Source of the DNA: Leptodontidium sp. MPI-SDFR-AT-0119
Taxonomy: Eukaryota; Ascomycota; Leotiomycetes; Helotiales; Leptodontidiaceae
Assembly (NCBI GenBank): GCA_020726505.1
Contig: JAHLEZ010000001.1
Coordinates: forward strand, 372,001-436,000
Length of the DNA: 64,000 nucleotides
Direction: 5' to 3'
In this document: positions 44,683-54,459 of the stretch, piece by piece
Layout of the letters: each line of letters begins with the position of its first letter
How positions within the stretch are numbered: the first letter of the stretch is position 1
Program-made: the position numbers and the translations under genes
The notes under the pieces: model-generated
What the model saw: the letters and a program-made list of their open reading frames with translations, nothing else
What the model was told of the DNA's origin: nothing
Database searches by the model: none

Positions 44683-45070
44683 GTGCACAGCCACAAAGTG
44701 TCCAGAAGTGGATCTCGCTAAAAATAATTAACTAAAAAATTAGCGACACCCATTTCGCCTTCTACTGTAAGTTGTTTTTAAGTATTATAGTGGGGAAGGC
44801 TCTTAGTAGCTTCTTTGTTACTTAACTGGATAGGCTCTTTCTACATACAAGAGCTTAACACTTGAAAACGACTCAATAACTAAGAACTTTTCATAGATTT
44901 TATCTAATACACTTTTTCCTCCTCCCCTTCCTCGACTTTTTATGCTCTTCAGATATATATTATCTTTAGGTTTGATCGATCTGCGATTTCCTGCGCCTAG
45001 AATCTCTCCCATACCTCACTATATACTACCTCTCTTGTTGTGTGGTTTATTGGGCTTTATCCCTTCCACA
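44683..45070 (-). repeat. Right arm of an inverted repeat pair, less mutated copy
   Basis: Inverted match to 41597-41841. It keeps more G and C, so it is nearer the ancestral sequence. On the minus strand it has an open stretch of about 60 codons (ILGAGNRRSIKPKDNIYLKS, then FSSVKLLYVERAYPVK, stop) that might be a transposase remnant, though I recognise no family. The inner part reads GGTGTCGCTAA...TTAGCGAGATCCACTT on the minus strand, reminiscent of fungal DNA-transposon ends. Confidence 0.7.
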
Positions 45071-46135
45071 CTACACCATTGTCGTATGTGAGTACCGCTC
45101 GAGAGAAGTAGTAGCGGAAAATCCCATTCTAGAAGACGACACTCCTAGCTTATCCCATAGACCGGCATCGCTTGCGACTTTTAGCGCGAAAATGTAAAAG
45201 GGCTGCATCGACTCCAATACTTTGACTTGAAAAAAAGAAAATTACAGAGAAAATTACAGCTGCTTCGAAATATGTTCATACTTTAATGGCAAAGCTAAAG
45301 AGACATTTAAAGGACTTGTTGTGCTGCTTTGAAAAAGGTATATTAATTTAAGCGACAGTGAGAAGACGCTAAAAGTTGTTTCTGCCGGTCCATGGGATAG
45401 GATGAACATAGCCACGTATAATCCTCTAGAGATATAAACATAACCACGCAGGAAAGGTTTATCGGAGAGTAAATATCGCCATATCGCATAAGTCGAGAGC
45501 AGTAAATGCGCTTAATAGGCACGAAAGAAGACCTCATACGAAAGCCTACGGACAATTAGGAATGCGAGCAAAAGGAGTAAGCCAAGTAACGAGCCTATCC
45601 GCTTCACTACGATTCTTCAAGCACATTTATCCGCCATAGAACTTCGTATCTTTTTTTAAGATTTACATTGAAATCGAGTTTCATTACTTCCCTTTGCGTG
45701 CGGAAATGACGTCCAATCGTCAGGGCCTGACTTCGAGGCAGTGCTTCACTGCAAGGGTGAGCGATTTTCGACACTTACCTGCAGCACCACCAGCTTCTAT
45801 AGGTCTCTAAGGCTCTCGACATGGACCGTTATGAAAGTTATTGAGATTGACAACCTCTCGTGACAAAGGAACCTTGCTGAGGATCTTTAAGTCGTGCGCA
45901 CGGTGGGATACGATTTCGACACAATCACCTTTGCTGTTTCGTTGAGATACGATGGACCTCTTGGGAGCAAGGCTCTCCTGCATGACATCCCGATATTCCT
46001 AAGTGTCTTCACACTCAGCACCTAGTTATTAGGACGAGATAGAAAAGCTACTGCACGCCCATGGGCTGCGAGGCTATGATCAAGCACGGTCTCATTCGCT
46101 GTCATGCTTCTTATGCCTCTACTCTACTCTACCAA
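45071..46135. other. Gene-free region
   Basis: No credible frame. Several AT-rich stretches; possibly further repeat remnants that need a genome-wide comparison. Confidence 0.4.
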
Positions 46136-47416
46136 CTATCCAGGAAATGAATCCGTATTCATCGGCACCGCAGCGCCCACCTGTGTTGGCTTCGCCGCAT
46201 TCGGCGCCACCGTCCCCAAAACACCATGATGCCAACCGCCCTCCGTCGTCATCTTCGGGCCCAACGGCACCAACTTCGGTCTCACGTAACTCCAACCCGT
46301 ACAGTTCTTCCACGCCCTGCCACCCTCCTTGACCAACTCATGCGGAACCTGAATGAACGGGTTATAATTCTTAAACGGCCCAAGAACCCAGCCAGTGCAC
46401 GCTCGGGGGTATGGACAGGAATCGGCCCACGCTTCGCGGCGAACGGTATTGAAGTCGTCCCATGAGATTGACATAGGCTCGTCGGGGACTTTGTACTGCA
46501 CGCTGGAGACGGACTGGGGCGCCATGGTGAGCGTTACGTCCGTCACAGTAGGACCACATGGAGCAGTGCGGACATTGAGTCCCTGGCCCGCTGAGCGGTA
46601 GTACGCCGTCACGGAGGGATAAACAAGGTACACACTAGGCGAAGTGAACGTCTCGCCATGGAAGACAACCGTATTCGGATGGCCGGGCTTCGTCGGCTTC
46701 GGCGTGAGTGTGGTGCCGTTCTGAGCGCAGAAGTCGCCGGATACGGTTGTCACGGGCCAGTAGTACATGGTGCCGGTGTAGTCTGCGCCGACGGTGCATT
46801 CGGCGAGATCGGGCTTCACGGGGCAGTCCCATTCGGGTTGGTCGCAGGGAGGGACGCGGAATTGGACGAGGTCGTCCCAGGTTGTGGGGTAGTCGCTTGC
46901 TGTTGCTGCTGCGGAGGTGCTGGAGCTCCATGATGACCAGAGCTTGGTGCATTGCTTGCTGTCTCGGGAGTACGTGCACGTCGGGACGACGTTTGTAGTG
47001 TGGTAGCGCTCGGGGATCCATGTGGTGTAGTTGAAGTATGTGGAATAGCTCGTGGCTAGAGTTGTTGTCGGTGCCCTGGAGACCTCTCTTGTGTGTCCAT
47101 CACAGAGTGTTGTCCATTTCATGTTGTCATAGTTGACGGTCTCTTGGTTGAAGTATGTCTCAATATACTTGGAAAGAACCTTTGTTGTTCCTGGATACTG
47201 AGATGACATCTGGGTAGCGAACGAGTTCGACCGATATGAGCTCCATGAGTTCCAACACGCATTGACGGGATCAGCCTTGACATCCGGAGTCGCTCTTCTG
47301 AATAATGGCGGAGGGGTTATTTCTGGTGGAGCTGGCACGGCGCAATTTGACAGCGCTGGCAGCAAAAGTAAGAGCAGCATGCTCGACGAGGATGAAGCAA
47401 GCACATGGTCGAACAT
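46136..47416 (-). CDS. Secreted fungal protein of unknown family, Cys-containing
   Basis: 426 residues from ATG 47416, single exon. The signal peptide contains SSSSSMLLLLLLPALSNC, followed by a short Pro-rich stretch and FRRA, a possible Kex2 site. The mature part has about 14 Cys, several N-glycosylation sequons (NYTT, NGTT, NCTG) and aromatic-rich segments (ACWNSWSSYRSNSF, CTKLWSSWSSSTSAAA, GTMYYWPVTT, GWSYVRPKLVPLGP). An in-frame second Met just before the Leu run could also start it. No membrane helix or GPI signal is seen at the end. It looks like an extracellular or wall protein. No named domain recognised. Confidence 0.8.
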   Translation of the reverse strand: MFDHVLASSSSSMLLLLLLPALSNCAVPAPPEITPPPLFRRATPDVKADPVNACWNSWSSYRSNSFATQMSSQYPGTTKVLSKYIETYFNQETVNYDNMKWTTLCDGHTREVSRAPTTTLATSYSTYFNYTTWIPERYHTTNVVPTCTYSRDSKQCTKLWSSWSSSTSAAATASDYPTTWDDLVQFRVPPCDQPEWDCPVKPDLAECTVGADYTGTMYYWPVTTVSGDFCAQNGTTLTPKPTKPGHPNTVVFHGETFTSPSVYLVYPSVTAYYRSAGQGLNVRTAPCGPTVTDVTLTMAPQSVSSVQYKVPDEPMSISWDDFNTVRREAWADSCPYPRACTGWVLGPFKNYNPFIQVPHELVKEGGRAWKNCTGWSYVRPKLVPLGPKMTTEGGWHHGVLGTVAPNAAKPTQVGAAVPMNTDSFPG

Positions 47417-49103
47417 GATGTTGAACACGGAACGTACACAAATGACCAAGTAATGACGAAAGGGGACCTTCAAAACGTTCAGGCTTAACTATAAAGCTCT
47501 TGTGAGCAGAAAAATACAGAGTAGATATATGTATTCTTCGGAGCGAAGGGCTAGTCATTCGAGCTTCTTAATATGGCTCAAGCGTCAGACCATGCCATGC
47601 CATGCGACGCTGTTCTCTACTCCGTACAGTACTTGTCAATAGGTTCAGCCCTGTGGGAAGTGCATGCAAGAAAAGGTCTGTTTAGGTGGCGTGACGACGT
47701 CGCACAAGACAATCATCCCAATCCAGGAACGACAAGCAATCCGAGAGCATCATGCGAGGCATATTGTCGCCATGCCAAGAGAGATTAAAATTCTTCCGAC
47801 CATCTTTCCTCTCCTTCAAGCTCACGAACACAGAAATCGAATCGCATTTCTCCAGATACGGAAACGGAACGTAACAAGAACAAGAAACAAGCTTCTCGTG
47901 GGGGAAGGATGTCCTAATTGAAGTCGCATCGAAGGATTCCCTCTCTCGTATTGACGCACCCTCGTACATGGCACTATTGGTGGCGTATGCGGGGTACTAT
48001 CCCCTCGGCTGCAATAAACACACCCTACAGCGCACGTGCCCTGCAGCTTGGTTGCTGTAGCGCCTGCATTTACTGGGGTATTGCAGCTAGTGCGGGGTCA
48101 ACAAAACATCAACAAAGCCGTGTTTCCTACCTAAAATCCACGCTTTTTGGGACTAGCTTAGAAAGAGAGTTGCTTTAGGTAAATTGGCTCTAAATATAGG
48201 TCGTCCAGGTGCCCGAAATGCTATAGTATACGGATGTAAACAGTATGGAGTTGGGATTTGTGAGGGGAATAAGTGCTTTTAATTCAAAAACCCCTACTGT
48301 CACGGCCTCGCTTAAGGTGTGTTTCTGGTGGCACTCCGTAAATGCGGGAGGAGAATTGAACCTGCATGCAGAATGTCTAAACATCAGATGGTTAAAGATA
48401 GCTGCCAATCAGAGCCTCAAGTCGTGCGTTCGGAGCTGAAAGATGTGCAGGTGCCAAGGGACAACGCAACTGTCTCAGGGGTCACCATCACATTTCTTGA
48501 AGACGGAGGATTGAACGATCTCTACCTCTCGATGGATTTGGATAACTTTTCAGAAAACACTGACGAGGCAAACGGGATTGATTCAAATACAATCCTTTGA
48601 TTCTCGGAGCCTACAAGTCAAAATTGTTCTCTGCCTTCGCGTCTAAAACTCGGTGTGCCGATCACCTTGACCAAACCGTATATTGGCCTCGCGCATCCTT
48701 ACAGTTCAGGAAATTTCACTCATCGCAAGGACCATGAACCTACGCTTTGGCAGTCTCTCATTTTTCACTGGCTAACGTCCCAAGTAGACGATGAGACGGT
48801 GAGGGAAGATGATAAGCTAGTCAACTCCCATGAGAGACTGGGCCTGAAAACCACACAGGATAACAAAACGAGAACCACCGGTTACTCAAAGAGAGCGATT
48901 TTAGTAGCTAGTGTAAATTGCTTAGCTCCACTTTACAAAGAGCTGACTCCTTCTCAAACTGCCATCCTTATTACTTGAATCTTCCTCGAGACCAAATACG
49001 CTACCCAAGACCCCACTCGCCTCTTCTTTCCGAACGAAGTCTGTCGTTTCTCCACCCTCGCGATATCACCCTCCCTAATCCATTCGAAGACCATCTTAGC
49101 CCG
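47417..49103. other. 1.7 kb without a supported gene
   Basis: Promoter of the secreted-protein gene on the left. A 93-codon frame at 48319-48600 ends in coding-like sequence (GVTITFLEDGGLNDLYLSMD) but has no clear start or homology, so I leave it uncalled. Confidence 0.4.
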
Positions 49104-49644
49104 CTACTCCTCCCTCTTACTGTCCACTTTCCATTTGTAGTAAGGTAAACACATCAAACCGCTGCCATCTGCCGGTGCTTTGTCGATCCATTTGCGCCTC
49201 ATGCACCACACAACCGGCAATCCCGCCTCCTCCCAACGCATCCCACATCCGTAGCGATGCAATTTATTGCCTTCATGAAGCGGTCGCCGTCCACACTCAA
49301 TGCAGAAACTGTTTTGGGTCAATACTGCGTACTCCTTGCCCTTTCTTGCGCATTTTCTGGCTATATCTCGCTGGCTAACGCAGCTTCTTGCAACCCACTC
49401 AGGCGGGGAATTCTGAGGTCTCGATAGCTACGAGATCGAATGAGAGGTGGTTGGACGTGGGGACTATATTCGGATCGTTGAAGTATGTGCTTGTTAGACG
49501 AAGCATGAGGCTATCTAGGATTGAGAGGTTGCTGATAATGTCGTCGGATCTCGGCTGGGAGAGCGAGCAGTGCGATTTCAGCGCGATTAGTGCTGCTTGT
49601 GGAAGCCATTCGTTTGGTGATGGCTGAATAATGACCTGTGGCAT
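49104..49644 (-). pseudogene. Pseudogene of the neighbouring F-box/zinc-ribbon gene
   Basis: Starting at ATG 49644, a frame gives an F-box-like part (PRSDDIISNLSILDSLMLRL) and continues EFPA-stop-VGCKKLR-stop-PARYSQKMRKKGQG, which parallels TCIGCTKLLRMSKFSPKMYSKKKARGG of the intact gene at 49947-50564 with two in-frame stops (TGA, TAG). After a further frame change the text is FCIECGRRPLHEGNKLH and RWEEAGLPVVWC, matching FCIECGKRPL and RWKEAGRPWVRC. Two nonsense changes plus a frameshift make it a non-functional tandem duplicate. Confidence 0.75.
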
Positions 49645-49946
49645 TTTTGAGGTTTCGGTATCATCGAAAGTGGCGGGAGGATGAGAGGAAAAGGTCGGAT
49701 GGAATTAAGAAATACGCAGGCTATGTCGATGAAGACCTCAGGGAACTGGAACTAGCTCAAACAGAGCGACAAAGGAGATTTTGAGTTGAATTGTTCCAAA
49801 ACACTCGGACCAAAGAGATGTAAAACCCACAGCCCCAGCTCCACCTCAAATTCCTTACACCAAACGAAGTAGATCACAGACAACTCGTAGTCCGAATAAT
49901 TCACACTCTCATCGTCATAATCATCCTACGCCTCATCACGACTCTG
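49645..49946. other. Spacer between pseudogene and intact paralogue
   Basis: 302 bp, 3' flank of the intact gene. Nothing else seen. Confidence 0.5.
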
Positions 49947-50564
49947 CTAGTACACATCCTCATCTTCACTCCCATACCCCATAAATGAGAACGACCCTCT
50001 CTGCCTCCCGAGAAAGCTCCTTGCAGCCCTAACTCTCACCGCATCGTTCAATGCAGTGACCTCAAGACAAACCAAACACTTCTGCACAGCCTGATCTGAA
50101 CTACCCTCACCCACATCCCCACACTTTACACAGCGCACCCAAGGCCTTCCAGCCTCTTTCCATCGCGCGCCTTTCTGGTACCTATTCGTGCCAGGCAAAG
50201 GCCGCTTACCACACTCAATACAGAAACGACTACCAGCTTGAACACCTCCGCGAGCTTTCTTCTTAGAATACATTTTAGGACTGAATTTCGACATGCGGAG
50301 GAGCTTGGTGCAGCCGATGCAGGTTAGTAGCGTGTCTCTTGGACCGAAGCCGGCTTGTGCACCCTCGCGCTCGAGGAAGAGGAGATCGCTGTGGGTGTGT
50401 GCGGAGATGAGGGCGGCGAAGTGCGTGTTTGTTTGGCGGAGGGACCAGCGGTCTGGGAGGGGGAGGAAGCGGACGATTTGGTTGTGCATTTCGGTGGGGA
50501 GGATGAGGAGAGAAGGGGTGCTGGGTTGAGGAATTGATGATGATGCTGATATTGATGAAGCCAT
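49947..50564 (-). CDS. F-box protein with C-terminal zinc-ribbon-like Cys pairs
   Basis: 205 residues from ATG 50564 (context ACGATGGCTTC). After a Ser-rich leader the F-box is LLILPTEMHNQIVRFLPLPD continuing RWSLRQTNTHFAALI (residues about 19-55). The second half has four CxxC-type pairs: CIGC, CIEC, CVKC and CLVC, spaced to bind one or two zinc ions. The C-terminus is acidic (GYGSEDEDVY). This layout, with a short F-box followed by Cys pairs and the FCIECG(K/R)RPL motif, is common among uncharacterised ascomycete proteins. It probably recruits a substrate to an SCF ligase. A broken tandem copy lies just downstream. Confidence 0.78.
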   Translation of the reverse strand: MASSISASSSIPQPSTPSLLILPTEMHNQIVRFLPLPDRWSLRQTNTHFAALISAHTHSDLLFLEREGAQAGFGPRDTLLTCIGCTKLLRMSKFSPKMYSKKKARGGVQAGSRFCIECGKRPLPGTNRYQKGARWKEAGRPWVRCVKCGDVGEGSSDQAVQKCLVCLEVTALNDAVRVRAARSFLGRQRGSFSFMGYGSEDEDVY

Positions 50565-51336
50565 CGTGGACTTTGAAGCACGAGGCGTTCTAGGATGAGA
50601 TGGTTGGTAGATTGAGAGATTTGTGCTCGATTCTAACAAGGAAATAAAGCAAGCATGAGAGTTGGAAGTCAAGGAGATGATGTATGAGAAGGAAAACCTC
50701 GAGGCCGACCTTCTGGTCACTGCGCCTCATGTTGTGTAACAAGTGGCAAGACCAGACAGCAGTAAATACAGATCCAATAGAACAACTCCGACAAGACAAG
50801 TAGACCGAGGCGCTTAGCTTAGGGCGTGAGGCTCCGTTGGTAGCTCACTGGATTCGCCACGCCCTACGAAGAAAAATCCGCCTCGAATTACTAACTTCCC
50901 ATCACCTGCCCCTGTAAGGGATCAGTGGGCATGGCTTGCTTAACTGCTTGTGGGCCGCGTAACGTGAGTAGAAGTGTGCTCCCAGCAAGCGCACTAGTAA
51001 CCCACTTGTGTCTAGATAGAGTCATGGGAGGTTGGGAGTAAAATGACGGTTCATTTATGGGTGGCAGTTTGCCCCCTGATATCTATTTCGGGTTCATGCT
51101 GTCAAGTTCACCGAGGGAGGGTCATATCAGGATCTCGCTAGGTTCGCATTTAGGATAAGTAAGAACGAAGATGATTGTGTTCGAAGGACAAGATGGAGAT
51201 ATTTGCGAGCTCAGCATCATCGCTACCAGAAGGGGAAATCGTATATGCGCTATTACAACTTTTCTCTCACAAATTTAGTCCTTGTCAGCCACTCCTAGAA
51301 CTTCTTCCATTTCTCCTCTTCCTCTATAATACGATC
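50565..51336. other. Intergenic region
   Basis: Promoter of the 49947 gene, then flank of the 51337 relic. No tRNA or other RNA gene recognised. Confidence 0.45.
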
Positions 51337-51958
51337 TTAATTCTGGTCGTAGAGAGTTTGCAAAATCGATAGATACACGTTATTTGGCACGAGATTCGAC
51401 CGAACCACCTCACTGGCCTCACTCTTATGACACAAACATACAGGACATCGACTATGCTTGCAATTCCTGCAGTTACCCCCGCTCGCAGTCAGTTTCTTCC
51501 TTGCAGGAGCAGCAGAAAAGTCTGCATCTATGCCGTCTTCTCTTGTCTTTCTACACGTAGTTCGGTGGTGGATCCATTTTCTTCGCCTCTCTGCTGAACC
51601 TAAACTCCTCCAGAAGTGTACTGATATTGTCGTCGTCAGAGTCTTGATCTTCTGCCACGTGCTCTATCTCCTTGGATGGACAGTTTGTCTGGAACTAATA
51701 CGTATATCGCAATATCGGTCGCAAAGGCAGACTCACAATCAACTGTGTGGAAAGACTCGTGGTTAATGCCATCTGGTCTCCACTCAATTTGATCAATACA
51801 TCATTATTGCCAAAATCTGGCTGTATTAAGTTCTTCCCCGGCTTCGATTGTTCCCTCAATGAGTTTGTGGAACTTCGTTTTCGTGGCTGAATATGTTGAA
51901 CCTGGAGATTATCTGGAGGCTGTCTAGTGACTGGTTCGATAATATCTTCGATATTCAT
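51337..51958 (-). pseudogene. Zinc-ribbon protein relic with a nonsense codon and a frameshift
   Basis: ATG 51958 opens MNIEDIIEPVTRQPPDNLQV. A 42-nt intron (51695-51736, GTGAGT...TATTAG) joins STQLI to FQTNCPSKEIEHVAED, and the frame runs to KKMDPPPNYV and a TAG at 51551-51553. In the same frame beyond the TAG follows HRCRLFCCSCKEETDCERG. After a shift in a C5 run on the plus strand (51476-51480) it reads NCRNCKHSRCPVCLCHKSEA, to a stop at 51337-51339. Joined, the Cys spacing CCxC...C-x2-C-x-H-x-x-C-x2-C is the zinc ribbon seen at the end of many small ascomycete proteins. As it stands the gene gives only a 121-residue product without the ribbon. Confidence 0.5.
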
Positions 51959-52368
51959 AGCAGCACTGGAAATTAAGGTGCGTCGCAGGAAACTCTGAAG
52001 GAACTAGTGCTTGATCTCCCTCTTCTTTATTCGTCGTAGATTTTAATAGGAGCGATCTTGAGAATAAAAACTAGTATAAAGAAGAGTGGAAGCACGGAAA
52101 AAGTAGTATTACTAATCAGGCAGACTCCATGATCTTTGCTGTAGTGTTTGTTTAGATAACAGTAAGCAAATCACGCTTCGCTATCTGTCTGCACTAGAAA
52201 GTCTTTCACCCATCACTACTGAAATCTCTATTATTCGTTTACGTCTCTCCTAGCATGCGGCACTCTTGTTTAGTATCGATCTGAGAGTAAATTTTCTTCA
52301 GTTTAGTAAGATGAGTGCCGAAAAGAAAAGGAACAAAAACACAATCAACAAGTCCAGAAGTCGCAAAT
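51959..52368. other. Spacer between relic and 52369 gene
   Basis: 410 bp, A-rich near 52040-52090. No feature seen. Confidence 0.45.
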
Positions 52369-53381
52369 TCATCGATCGCTGCCTGCTTCACCTGCCACAC
52401 CACCGCTCCATTCCTTCCAATCATTTAAAGATGTTTCTTCATCGTAGACAAGTTCAATCGCTTTTTCCGTCCAAGATTCAGTCTTCTGTAGCCAAGCCCG
52501 CTCATCTTCTGAAGGGGAGATTGCAAACTGGCACCTGCTGCTCTCAAGACAATCATCCGGAACTGATGCCAGCTGCAGATCTTTCAAGCGCGGTGTGAGG
52601 CATGCTTTCGCAAACGGTTCAGCGAAGCTCTGCGGTGTGTCAATATCAGAGCTGGTACTGGAGTCGATATCGCCGAAGGAGAGACTAGGGATATTACCTG
52701 CTAATGACTTCTCGGTTTCGGATGATGTTGCGTGGAGAGGCAACTCATCGGTGCTCGAGTAGTATTCATATACGCGGCTGGCCCACTTTGGCTTTCTCTC
52801 CCAGTCCTCTTCCGTGAACTCGATGGTGCAGCTTTTTCTGTCTTGCCAGATGCGCTCTCGGAATTCTGGGGTTGCGTCGCGATTCTTGTCCAGCTTTCGG
52901 ATCTTCTTTGGTGCGGCTGGAGTGACTTTCTTTGCGGAGTTGGTGACTTTGGTTGGCGTGCTGGGGTCGTTGGTGCTGGTGACTTTGACCGAGCTGGATG
53001 AAACGGAAGTGATGGAAGAAGGTGGCTTCGCTAAGAGGGATGGCTGTGCTGGTGCGTTGGTGATCGAGGAGGGAGAGGATCGTTGCGTTGCGACCCAGTC
53101 CGGCTCAAGTCGATGAGCGCACTGCGAAATCAGTTAGTGATTCCCGTCAAATTAATTTTGGACGTGAATAAACCAGCCTTCGTCTTCTTCTTGCGGCAAG
53201 CCGCACACGCTGGTATCTTCTTGGTACTGTCCATCTTTGGCTTGTCTGCTTCAACGCGCGCCTTCTTCGTAGCTGGTGTGGATGCTGCGCCCTTAATGTC
53301 AGTCTTAGTGGAAGCGCGTCTCTTCTTGGTGGTTGTTGGAGCAGCGACTTGGCTACTAGTATGGGTGCGTGGTGGATTCAT
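52369..53381 (-). CDS. Hypothetical Lys/Ser-rich protein with a partial Cys cluster (CX2CX6C)
   Basis: Exons 53178-53381 and 52369-53121 give 318 residues. The N-terminus is basic (KKRRASTKTDIKGA, TKKARVEADKPK), as in a nuclear protein. Across the intron it reads PACAACRKKKTK-CAHRLEPDW, a CX2CX6C cluster with a nearby His that looks like the first half of a Zn2Cys6 binuclear cluster; the other Cys are absent. The middle has EFRERIWQDRKSCTIEFTEE and RKPKWASRVYEYY, the rest is Ser/Asp/Glu-rich. The required splice leaves a GC donor (AAG|GCTGGT); the nearby GT is out of phase. Alternatively this is a frame error. Function unknown. Confidence 0.6.
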
Positions 53382-54459
53382 CTTGAATTTGTAGAGGAAG
53401 AATTGTGTTTGGTTGGGTGTGGTTGTGTGTTTGGGTGTTTGTGTTTTTAGGCTGCACGGAGTTGTTGTGCTGAAATGATGCCGAGAAAGAAAACAGAACG
53501 ATGAATTGTTGGAGAAAACTCTGGGTTAAGTGCATGGTGACTGTAGCCGGAATACAATAGTAATGAATCAAAATAGGTAAGTTGAGGTGATTCCTATTGT
53601 TAGCTGGTGGTAGATTAAGCGAGAAATAAAAGGGGTGAAATGCATTCAACACAACAGCAGACGTGACCCTGTTCACCTTCGCATTTTTAACATTTCGGAC
53701 AAGTGAGGGTAAAGTTTCTATCCTCTGGGGTCCCATATTGAAACTTATGTCTTTTCGGTTATCACTTTGGCTGCTCTAGAGACTTTGATTGTTGCCAGAA
53801 TGGATTGAAATCTTCGATATATTCTTGTGGTTTATATTCCGAATGGGATTGGGGGCAGTACCACGAAGGAACGTATATAAATTTCAGAAACCGTTGTACA
53901 CCCCATGCCTGCTTAAATGTCTTTCCCGAGTCGTGCATATGATTGACGAAGGAGGAAACGGAGTCAAGTCATATCGGGGAATTTAGATTGGATTTTAGGG
54001 GAAATGGGTGATTGGCTCAATAAAAGAAACTGAGTGGTAAATCCAAATATTTAATATTTAATATTTAATCCTAGTTCACAAAGATTCTTCGAGTAGGTAA
54101 AATAAGTCAAAGTGCCATTGAGATCTGGTAGTCCGATTGCCATCATGCCTGTTTCCATTTCCTGTCGTAGCTCATATCGCATTGAATAGATGCAAAAAGC
54201 ATTGCCATGATAAGAAAATCGTGTCCAAAGAAAGACATTCCAGAAGGAAACATTGAAATAATACCCAAACCATGTGAGCCGATCGCGCGAAATACTCCGA
54301 GTTTGCATTTGAACTCCAAACTGCTGGCGCAAAATAAACGAGTCGCAAACAAGCTTCCTACAACAATTTCGAGTTTCCAAGCCTGGAAACCGGCCGAAGC
54401 AACTTTATTTCCCGTTAGTCAGCAAACATTGCGTTTTGACATACACTTGCTCTCAACAA
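53382..54459. other. Intergenic region
   Basis: Promoter of the 52369 gene, whose leader is rich in GTGT and TGTTTG, then the 3' flank of the Cys-repeat gene. A short AATATTT tandem repeat is at 54046-54069. No gene. Confidence 0.45.
54046..54069. repeat. AATATTT tandem repeat
   Basis: Three copies of a 7-bp unit plus a partial one. Confidence 0.8.

Noticed and set aside
48319..48600. 93-codon plus-strand frame with a coding-like end
   Set aside because: No convincing start, no homology I can recognise and unrelated sequence upstream.
50829..50900. tRNA-like stretch (GGCTCCGTTGGTAGCTCA)
   Set aside because: It resembles an A box, but no B box or foldable acceptor stem could be found in the next 90 bases.
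53130..53215. Zn2Cys6 transcription-factor DNA-binding domain in the 53381 gene
   Set aside because: Only three of six Cys are present (CX2CX6C) and none follow at the required spacing.
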